A DNA stretch of 5,333 bases from an uncultured Candidatus Competibacteraceae bacterium. GTDB taxonomy: Bacteria > Pseudomonadota > Gammaproteobacteria > Competibacterales > Competibacteraceae. The stretch spans positions 1 to 5,333 of the forward strand of contig CALMNY010000053.1 of the NCBI GenBank assembly GCA_937872125.1, given 5' to 3'. The notes beneath the pieces are model-generated. The model saw only the letters and a program-made list of their open reading frames with translations. It did no database searches and had not been told where the DNA came from. Both the position numbers and the translations under genes were made by a program. The first letter of the stretch is position 1, and every line of letters starts with the position of its first letter. This document shows, piece after piece, positions 1 through 5,333 of this stretch.

Positions 1-2698
1 GCGTCCAGACCCCGACCAACTGCTGACCCGCATCCGCGAAGAAGAAGCGCGCGCGCGGCGCGGCAAACTGAAAATCTTTTTCGGGGCTTCGGCGGGCGTC
101 GGGAAAACCTACGCCATGCTACTGGCCGCCCGCCAGTGGCGCGAACAGGGATTGGATGTCGTGGTGGGCCTGGTCGAAACCCATGGTCGCCCGGAAACCG
201 CTGCGTTGCTGGAGGGCCTGGAACAACTGCCCCGCAAGGAGATTCCCTATCGGGAGCGGGTGCTGCGGGAATTTGATCTCGATGCTGCTCTGGCGCGGCG
301 GCCGGCGCTGATCCTGGTGGACGAGCTGGCGCACAGCAACGCGCCCGGTTGCCGCCATCCGAAGCGCTGGCAGGATGTCGAAGAACTGCTCGAAGCGGGC
401 ATTGACGTTCTGACCACGGTCAACGTGCAGCATCTGGAAAGCCTCAACGACGTGGTCGGCGGCATCACCGGCATCCGGGTCTGGGAAACGGTCACCGACC
501 GGGTGTTCGACCAGGCTGATGAGGTGGTGCTGGTTGATCTGCCGCCCGACGAACTCCTGCAGCGGCTCAAGGAAGGCAAGGTCTACCTGCCGGATCAGGC
601 CGAGCGCGCGATCCAGAACTTCTTTCGCAAGGGTAATCTGATCGCCCTGCGCGAGTTGGCGCTGCGGCGCACCGCCGACCGGGTGGACGACGAGATGCAG
701 AGCTACCAGCGGAGAGACGGCGGTATACCGCCACCCCGCCGCGAGGCATTGCTGGTGTGCGTCGGTCCCGGCGCCGGAGCGGATGCGCTGGTGCGCGCCG
801 CCAGCCGGCTGGCCGGCAAATTGGATAGCGAATGGCACGCCCTGTACGTGGAAACGCCGGCGCTGCAACGTCTGCCCGAGGCCCACCGGCGGGCGATTCT
901 CGCCACCCTCAAGCTGGCCCAGGATCTCGGCGCTCGCACCGCCACCCAGGCCGCCGCCGATATCGCCTTGGCCATCACCGAATATGCGCGCCAACACGGT
1001 TTGGGCTGGGTGGTCGTCGGTCGCAGCCGACCGGGCCGCTGGCGTGGGTTCCGACAACCGCTCGCTGGGCGACTGGCTCGACTGGCCCCGGATCTCGATT
1101 TGCTGGCGCTGGCGCAAGAGGACTTGCCCCGGCGTTCCATCAGCCCGACCGCCAAGGCCGAAGACGAAGAGCGAACCGTGCTGCCGGCCACAGCGCAACG
1201 CTACGGCGCGACGCTGCTGGTCTGCCTGGGCACGGCGCTGGCGGCGACCCCGCTGCTGCCCCATTTCGACTTGGCCAACATCGTCATGCTGTTTTTGCTG
1301 GCGGTGGTCGGCGTGGCGGTGCAGTGGGGGCGCGGCCCGGCGGTGCTGGCGGCAGTCGTCAACGTGGTGGCGTTTGACGTCCTCTTCGTGCCGCCGCGCT
1401 TCTCGCTCGTGATCCACGACTGGCAATACCTCCTCACCTTCGCGGTGATGCTGATTGTGGGACTGATCGTCGGCCAGTTGACCGCCCGGTTCCGTTATCA
1501 GGCCCAGGTAGCCAGCGCCCGCGAGGAGCGCGCCCGCTACCTCTACGAGATGTCGCGCGAGTTGTCCGGGGCGCTGGCCGCCGAGCAGGTGATCGAAATC
1601 AGCGAACGCTGCGTCGAAGCCAGCTTCCGGGTCAAGGCGCGGTTGCTGTTGCCGGACGACGCGGATCGGTTGCAGCCGCCGCCGGTGCGGCCCGGTAAGC
1701 CGAAAGTGGACCTCGCCATCGCGCAATGGTGTTTCGACCGCAACGATCCAGCCGGCCTTGGCACCGACACTCTGCCCGCCGCCTCGCTGTTGTACCTGCC
1801 GCTCAAGGCCCCGCTGCGCACGCGCGGGGTGCTGGCTGTCGCGCCCGAGCAGCGGCGTCTGCTGATGATCCCGGAACAGCGCCGGCTGCTGGACACTTTC
1901 GCCGCGCTGATCGCCATCGCCCTGGAACGGGTGCATTTTGCCGCCGTCGCCCGCGACACGCTGGTGAAAATGGAAGCGGAGCGGCAACGCAATTCCCTGC
2001 TGGCGGCGCTGTCGCACGATCTGCGCACGCCGCTGACCGGCCTGATCGGGCTGGCGGAAACGCTGGCGCTGGAACTGGCCGCCGAGGAGTCTCCCCACCA
2101 GGAATCGTTGACGGCGATCCGCGAACAGGCGGTGCGAATGGCGCTGCTGGCCGACAATTTGTTGGATATGGCCAAGTTGCAGACTGGCAGTGTCCACCTG
2201 CGCAAGGACTGGCAGTCGCTGGAAGAACTGGTCGGCTCGGCCGTGCGGATGCTGGAACAGCCGCTGCGGGAACATCCCTTGCGGCTGGCGCTCGATCCGG
2301 AACTCCCGCTGGTCAACTGCGACGCGGTGCTGATCGAGCGGGTGCTGGTCAACCTGCTGGAAAATGCCGCCAAGTACACGCCAGCGGATACCGTGATCGG
2401 TGTAACCGCCCGCGCTGAAACCGACTGGCTGACGGTCGAAGTCTGGGACGAAGGGCCGGGGTTGCCGGCTGGACGGGAACAGGCTCTGTTCGAAAAATTC
2501 ACCCGGGGTCACGTGGAGTCGGCGGTGCCGGGCGTCGGTCTTGGGCTGGCGATCTGCCGGGCGATCATCGAAGCCCACGGCGGCCAAATCCGGGCCGCGA
2601 ATCGGGCCGGCGGCGGCGCTTGCTTTACGTTCACGCTGCCGCTGGAACCGCCGCCGCCCGTCGAAACCGACCTTGAATCCGATCCGGAGCCGAAATGA
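1..2698 (+). CDS. kdpD: Potassium/turgor sensor histidine kinase KdpD (5' end cut by window edge)
   Basis: Inner-membrane sensor kinase that autophosphorylates on His under K+ limitation and passes the phosphate to KdpE. The first complete codon is at 2. The frame is open to the edge, so the ATG at 116 is internal, lying after the Walker A motif. 898 residues are visible; E. coli KdpD has 894, so only a few N-terminal residues are missing. Domains (visible numbering): KdpD N-terminal ATP-binding domain with Walker A GASAGVGKT (28-36) and Walker B-like ALILVDE (102-108); a universal-stress-protein-like domain (about 247-375); four membrane segments of the DUF4118 type (about 400-420, 426-442, 446-465, 476-494); an Arg-rich stretch just after them, as in known KdpDs; a GAF-like domain (about 516-648); HisKA with SHDLRTPL and phospho-acceptor His672 (codon 2015-2017); and HATPase_c with N box (about 779-794), DEGPGLP (816-822), FEKFTR (830-835) and GVGLGLAI (844-851). 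All catalytic motifs are intact. Its stop overlaps kdpE by ATGA. The promoter and kdpFABC are not in the window. Confidence 0.97.
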   Translation, partial: RPDPDQLLTRIREEEARARRGKLKIFFGASAGVGKTYAMLLAARQWREQGLDVVVGLVETHGRPETAALLEGLEQLPRKEIPYRERVLREFDLDAALARRPALILVDELAHSNAPGCRHPKRWQDVEELLEAGIDVLTTVNVQHLESLNDVVGGITGIRVWETVTDRVFDQADEVVLVDLPPDELLQRLKEGKVYLPDQAERAIQNFFRKGNLIALRELALRRTADRVDDEMQSYQRRDGGIPPPRREALLVCVGPGAGADALVRAASRLAGKLDSEWHALYVETPALQRLPEAHRRAILATLKLAQDLGARTATQAAADIALAITEYARQHGLGWVVVGRSRPGRWRGFRQPLAGRLARLAPDLDLLALAQEDLPRRSISPTAKAEDEERTVLPATAQRYGATLLVCLGTALAATPLLPHFDLANIVMLFLLAVVGVAVQWGRGPAVLAAVVNVVAFDVLFVPPRFSLVIHDWQYLLTFAVMLIVGLIVGQLTARFRYQAQVASAREERARYLYEMSRELSGALAAEQVIEISERCVEASFRVKARLLLPDDADRLQPPPVRPGKPKVDLAIAQWCFDRNDPAGLGTDTLPAASLLYLPLKAPLRTRGVLAVAPEQRRLLMIPEQRRLLDTFAALIAIALERVHFAAVARDTLVKMEAERQRNSLLAALSHDLRTPLTGLIGLAETLALELAAEESPHQESLTAIREQAVRMALLADNLLDMAKLQTGSVHLRKDWQSLEELVGSAVRMLEQPLREHPLRLALDPELPLVNCDAVLIERVLVNLLENAAKYTPADTVIGVTARAETDWLTVEVWDEGPGLPAGREQALFEKFTRGHVESAVPGVGLGLAICRAIIEAHGGQIRAANRAGGGACFTFTLPLEPPPPVETDLESDPEPK

Positions 2699-3396
2699 TC
2701 GCCACGTCCGAATCTTCGCTAACCGTTTTGATCGTCGAGGACGAACACGCGATCCGGCGTTTCGTGCGGATTGCGCTGGAGGGGGAAGGCTATCGGGTGC
2801 ACGAGGCTGAAACCTTGCGGCGCGGTTTGTTGGAAGCGGGCACGCGCAAGCCGGATTTGGTCATTCTCGACCTCGGTTTGCCGGACGGCGATGGCGTGGA
2901 CTTTATCCGCGATCTGCGCGCCTGGAGTGGTATCCCCGTGCTGGTGCTGTCAGCCCGGGTCGAGGAGCACGACAAGGTTAAGGCGCTGGATGCTGGGGCC
3001 GACGATTATCTGATCAAACCGTTCGGGGTGGCGGAACTATTGGCGCGAGTCCGGGCGGTAAGCCGGCGTCATGTGCGCGAGCCAGGCGGCAGCGCCGTCA
3101 TTGCTTTTGGCGAGGTGGGCGTGGATCTGGAGCGTCGGCAGGTAACGCGCAATGGCCAGCCGGTTCACGTCACGCCCATCGAGTTTCGACTACTCACTAC
3201 GCTGGTCGCCCAGCCTGGCAAAGTGCTAACCCATCGGCAACTGTTGCGGGAAGTTTGGGGTCCGGCCTATGTGGAACGCAGCCACTACCTGCGCATCCAT
3301 ATGGGCCATCTGCGCCAAAAATTGGAAGTTGACCCAACGCGACCGCAACATTTTCTCACCGAAACCGGCGTCGGTTATCGGTTCTGTTTGAATTGA
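2695..3396 (+). CDS. kdpE: KDP operon response regulator KdpE (OmpR/PhoB family)
   Basis: Cytoplasmic transcription factor of 233 residues that is phosphorylated by KdpD and activates kdpFABC. The receiver domain (about 10-122) has the acidic pair E15/D16, phospho-acceptor D59 in LVILDLGLPD, the switch residue S86 and the conserved K108 in LIKPF. All are present, so the receiver should be phosphorylatable. The C-terminal winged-helix domain (about 135-231) has the TPIEFRLL start, the LTHRQLLREVWG recognition region and the family's closing TGVGYRF. The ATG at 2695 overlaps the kdpD stop (ATGA). A GGAG at 2686-2689 lies five bases upstream, inside the kdpD end, so translation is probably coupled to kdpD. 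The receiver and DNA-binding motifs alone would fit many OmpR-type regulators; the direct fusion to kdpD makes KdpE the firm choice. Confidence 0.96.
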   Translation: MIATSESSLTVLIVEDEHAIRRFVRIALEGEGYRVHEAETLRRGLLEAGTRKPDLVILDLGLPDGDGVDFIRDLRAWSGIPVLVLSARVEEHDKVKALDAGADDYLIKPFGVAELLARVRAVSRRHVREPGGSAVIAFGEVGVDLERRQVTRNGQPVHVTPIEFRLLTTLVAQPGKVLTHRQLLREVWGPAYVERSHYLRIHMGHLRQKLEVDPTRPQHFLTETGVGYRFCLN

Positions 3397-3426
3397 CGCT
3401 GCTCAAGGCGGGGTTCCCAATGTGTC

Positions 3427-3453
3427 AATCCGGCTGCTGGGCGCGGGTTTTTT
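3427..3453 (+). terminator. Weak candidate rho-independent terminator after kdpE
   Basis: About 30 bases after the kdpE stop, AATCCG (3427-3432) can pair with CGGGTT (3444-3449), including one G-T pair, around an 11-base GC-rich loop. A run of six T (3448-3453) follows and partly takes part in the stem. The stem is short and the loop large, so this is a poor terminator by structure. Its position between two unrelated operons and the T run are the main support. Confidence 0.3.
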
Positions 3454-3469
3454 ATGAGTTGTTCTTGCA

Positions 3470-3497
3470 TTGGATGGCGCATCTCAGCCATTATACT
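3470..3497 (+). promoter_or_regulatory. Candidate sigma70-type promoter for the tetR-efflux operon
   Basis: TATACT (3492-3497) matches the TATAAT -10 consensus at five of six positions. A weak -35 candidate, TTGGAT (3470-3475), lies 16 bases upstream; TTGCAT (3465-3470) is equally similar but would leave a 21-base spacer. The stretch is visibly AT-richer than the surrounding genes and sits directly upstream of the TetR start at 3548. The -10 lies inside the palindrome at 3491-3520, which fits repression by steric block. The -35 is poor, so the exact promoter is uncertain; TATTAT at 3513-3518 is an alternative -10. Confidence 0.45.
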
Positions 3498-3520
3498 GAC
3501 TGACCAGTTAGTTATTATAA
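3491..3520. promoter_or_regulatory. Imperfect palindrome, probable TetR-family operator
   Basis: Read as a 30-base inverted repeat, 11 of 15 base pairs match. The core reads ACTGACTGACC then AGTTAGTTA, so each half also carries a four-base tandem (ACTG twice, AGTT twice). The outer ends TTATA/TATAA pair perfectly. TGAC/GTCA-rich palindromes of this size are common operators of TetR repressors that control efflux genes. It overlaps the best -10 box and lies 27 bases before the repressor gene, so autoregulation of the operon is the natural reading. Binding by this protein is inferred. Confidence 0.6.
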
Positions 3521-3547
3521 CAACGATCACCATCGCGAGGTTTTGTC

Positions 3548-4237
3548 ATGAGTGGCCCATCCGTTGCGCCCGACGGCACTGTTGCGCTGCCGGCGCGTCC
3601 TAAACATCTCCGGCGCAAGGAGGCGCGACCGTCAGAACTGACCGCGGCGGCGTTGGCGCTGTTCGTGGAAAAGGGCTTCGCCGCGACCCGCCTGGAGGAT
3701 GTGGCGGCGCTGGCCGGGGTGTCGAAAGGGACGTTGTACCTGTATTTCGACAGCAAGGAGGCGTTGTTCAAGGCGGTGATTCAGGAAGGGATGGTGCCGG
3801 TGCTCGAACGCGGCGAAGCCTTACTGGCGCGCGAGACGGCGGATCCGGTCGCCTTCCTGCGCGAACTGTTGCTGGACTGGTGGGAGCAACTCAGCAAGAC
3901 CCCGATTGGCGGGGTGCAGAAGCTGATGATGGCCGAAGCGGGCAACTTTCCCGAAGCCGCCCGGTACTACCAGGAAGCCGTGATTGACCGGGGCCAGGCG
4001 CTGGTGCGGGCCGCCCTGCGACGCGGCGTCGAGACGGGGGCGTTCCGTCCACTGGATGTCGAGATGGCGGTCAGCGTGGTCATCGCGCCGCTGCTGCACG
4101 AGGTGCTGTGGCGGCATTCGTTCGCGAGGCATTGCGCGGCCTCGACCCTGAATAGCCGCCGCTTTCTGGAATGCTACTTCGATCTGCTGTTCCAGGGGTT
4201 ATGTCCCGGCGCCGGCGCGGGGGAGGAGAGGCCATGA
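3548..4237 (+). CDS. TetR/AcrR-family transcriptional repressor of the efflux operon
   Basis: Dimeric ligand-responsive DNA-binding repressor, 229 residues, a little longer than a typical TetR protein because of a polar N-terminal tail of about 25 residues. The TetR_N helix-turn-helix spans about 28-75: helix 1 with ALALFVEKGF, helix 2 with TRLEDVAALAG, and the recognition segment VSKGTLYLYF followed by DSKEALF. The rest (about 80-220) is a helical ligand/dimer domain that I cannot assign to a specific effector. The ATG at 3548 is chosen because GAGG (3537-3540) sits seven bases upstream and no other in-frame ATG occurs before residue 82. The gene is first in its operon and overlaps the adaptor gene by ATGA (4234-4237), so it most likely represses itself and the RND pump genes, with release by a pump substrate. 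That regulatory role is inferred from context; the family call is firm. Confidence 0.93.
   Translation: MSGPSVAPDGTVALPARPKHLRRKEARPSELTAAALALFVEKGFAATRLEDVAALAGVSKGTLYLYFDSKEALFKAVIQEGMVPVLERGEALLARETADPVAFLRELLLDWWEQLSKTPIGGVQKLMMAEAGNFPEAARYYQEAVIDRGQALVRAALRRGVETGAFRPLDVEMAVSVVIAPLLHEVLWRHSFARHCAASTLNSRRFLECYFDLLFQGLCPGAGAGEERP
4222..4228 (+). promoter_or_regulatory. Shine-Dalgarno site that fixes the adaptor start
   Basis: The purine run GGAGGAG, five bases before the ATG at 4234, is the strongest ribosome-binding match in the window. It favours 4234 over the upstream in-frame ATGs at 4171 and 4201. It lies inside the end of the TetR gene, consistent with coupled translation. Confidence 0.7.
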
Positions 4238-5322
4238 AGCGCGGGTTGCTGTTACTGCTGGCGGTCGGGCTGGGCGCGTGCGCCAAACCCGAAGAAGCGC
4301 CGCCGCCGCCCCGGCCGGTGCTGGTGCAGACGGTGCAGTCGTCGCCTACGACGGCGGTCAATGCCTATAACGGCGATGTGCGCGCCCGCCACGAAGCAGA
4401 TCTTGGCTTTCGCATTGGCGGCAAGCTGATCGAACGGCGGGTGGATGTCGGCGCGAATGTGCGACGCGGGCAAGTGCTGGCGCGGCTGGACCCGCAGGAC
4501 GCGGCTCTGAGCGCCCGCGCGGCGGCGGCCCAGCGAGCGGCGGCGGAAACCGATCTGGCGCTGGCCCAGGCGGAATACGACCGCGCACTGAGCCTCAAGG
4601 CGAAAAATTTTATCAGCGACTCGGTGCTGGACGTGCGGCGCTCTGCACTGGAGGCGGCGACCTCACGGCTCCAGCAGGCGCGCGCCCAGTCTGATCTGGC
4701 GACCAATCAATCCGGCTACACCACTTTGACCGCGGATCGGGACGGGGTGGTGACCGCGATCCTGGCGGAACCGGGGCAAGTAGTGGCGGCCGGTCAGCCG
4801 GTGGCGCGCATTGCCCAGCCAGGCGCCCGCGAGGTGTTGATCCACGTCCCGGAAAGCCGGATCGCCGGGCTGCGGGTTGGCGGGGCGGCGCAGGTGCGGC
4901 CCTGGGCAGCGGCGGAACGGGTTTATCCCGGCGAGGTGCGCGAAGTCGCGCCTGCCGCTGATGTGGCGACGCGCACCTACGCGGTGCGGATTGCTGTGCC
5001 CGGCGCCGACGAGGCGTTGCCACTGGGGGCGACGGCGAGCGTGGTGATCAGCGGTGCAGTCTCTGAAGTGATGCGATTACCGCTGCCGGCGGTGACGCAG
5101 CAGGACGGGCGGTCGGCGGTCTGGGTGGTGAACACGACGTCGGGCCGGGTCGAACCGCGACCGGTCGAAGTCGCCGCCTGGCGGGAGGAGAGTGCGCTGG
5201 TGGCGTCGGGGGTGGCGCCGGGCGAGCGGGTGGTAGTGGCCGGCGTGCATAAGCTGACGCCGGGGGAAGTAGTGCGGCCGGTGGACGCCGCCGCGCCGAT
5301 TGCTTTGGACATCGCCCGATGA
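4234..5322 (+). CDS. RND efflux periplasmic adaptor (membrane fusion protein), lipoprotein
   Basis: Periplasmic adaptor of the AcrA/HlyD family, 362 residues from the ATG at 4234; it links an RND inner-membrane pump to an outer-membrane channel. The N-terminus is a lipoprotein signal: K2/R3, a Leu-rich core, then lipobox LGAC with Cys16 as the lipidated residue, followed by a Pro-rich linker (about 20-28). Next come the first lipoyl half (about 56-88, with RIGGKLIERRVDVGANVRRG), a short Ala/Arg/Gln-rich alpha-hairpin coiled coil (about 90-157), and the second lipoyl half (about 161-195, with DGVVTAILAEPGQVV). A beta-barrel (about 197-275) and a membrane-proximal domain (about 276-350, with the family-typical LPLPAVTQQDGRSAVWVV) finish the protein. 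In-frame ATGs at 4171 and 4201 would put an Arg-rich tail before the signal and are less likely. The stop overlaps the next gene by ATGA. Substrate cannot be read from the sequence; drugs, solvents or other small toxic molecules are all possible. Confidence 0.93.
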   Translation: MKRGLLLLLAVGLGACAKPEEAPPPPRPVLVQTVQSSPTTAVNAYNGDVRARHEADLGFRIGGKLIERRVDVGANVRRGQVLARLDPQDAALSARAAAAQRAAAETDLALAQAEYDRALSLKAKNFISDSVLDVRRSALEAATSRLQQARAQSDLATNQSGYTTLTADRDGVVTAILAEPGQVVAAGQPVARIAQPGAREVLIHVPESRIAGLRVGGAAQVRPWAAAERVYPGEVREVAPAADVATRTYAVRIAVPGADEALPLGATASVVISGAVSEVMRLPLPAVTQQDGRSAVWVVNTTSGRVEPRPVEVAAWREESALVASGVAPGERVVVAGVHKLTPGEVVRPVDAAAPIALDIAR

Positions 5323-5333
5323 GCCGCTTCAAC
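5319..5333 (+). CDS. Start of a downstream gene, probably the RND efflux permease (cut by window edge)
   Basis: Only five codons are visible (MSRFN). The ATG overlaps the adaptor stop as ATGA (5319-5322). Adaptor genes of this kind are usually followed by the inner-membrane RND proton/drug antiporter, and MSRFN or MKRFN starts are common in that family. The identity rests on gene order and five residues only. Confidence 0.6.

Noticed and set aside
116..118. ATG at 116 as the kdpD start
   Set aside because: The frame stays open to the left edge and encodes the conserved start region (RPDPDQLL and Walker A GASAGVGKT) before this ATG, so the gene is cut by the window and not short.
1543..2502. 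A 319-codon minus-strand open frame, Ser/Arg-rich
   Set aside because: Low-complexity composition (Ser, Arg, Ala) typical of a shadow frame of GC-rich coding DNA; it lies wholly within kdpD.
119..2587. An 822-codon open frame on the minus strand opposite kdpD
   Set aside because: Its translation is rich in Gln, Arg, His and Gly with no recognisable domain, and it mirrors an intact kdpD with all motifs. Long antisense open frames are expected in GC-rich genes because stop codons are rare in that frame.
3398..3450. Imperfect direct repeat GCTGCT...GCGGGGTT (3398-3415) and GCTGCT...GCGGGTT (3433-3449)
   Set aside because: Short, with mismatches and an indel, in a GC-rich context where such similarity arises by chance; there is no third copy and no link to a mobile element.
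4171..4233. Upstream in-frame starts (4171, 4201) for the adaptor
   Set aside because: They would add an Arg-rich segment before the lipoprotein signal and overlap the TetR gene deeply. The ATG at 4234 has the best ribosome-binding site and places the signal peptide at the N-terminus.

Overview
The window holds two unrelated gene blocks, all on the + strand, in GC-rich DNA (G/C strongly favoured at third codon positions). The gene content (KdpD of the long proteobacterial type, an OmpR-class KdpE, a TetR repressor with a lipoprotein RND adaptor) points to a Pseudomonadota chromosome, most likely a gamma- or betaproteobacterium. I cannot name the genus from the sequence alone.

Block 1 (1-3396) is the end of a kdp potassium-transport locus. 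It contains the sensor kinase KdpD, which lacks only its first few residues because it runs off the left edge, and its response regulator KdpE. The two overlap by ATGA (2695-2698). KdpD senses potassium limitation and turgor-related cues and phosphorylates KdpE. KdpE activates the high-affinity K+ pump KdpFABC, whose genes would be expected just left of this window.

The gap 3397-3547 (151 bp) holds a weak candidate terminator for kdpDE. It is followed by an AT-rich stretch with a -10-like box buried in a long imperfect palindrome, a strong candidate operator for the next gene.

Block 2 (3548-5333) is the start of a tripartite RND efflux operon: a TetR-family repressor, a periplasmic adaptor lipoprotein (membrane fusion protein), and the first five codons of a gene that is probably the RND inner-membrane permease. 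Both junctions are ATGA overlaps (4234-4237 and 5319-5322), so repressor, adaptor and permease are probably translated from one message under autorepression.

All genes are intact apart from edge truncation. I see no tRNA, rRNA, insertion sequence, CRISPR array or phage gene, and no convincing undescribed system. The most useful non-coding signal is the operator/promoter at 3470-3521.
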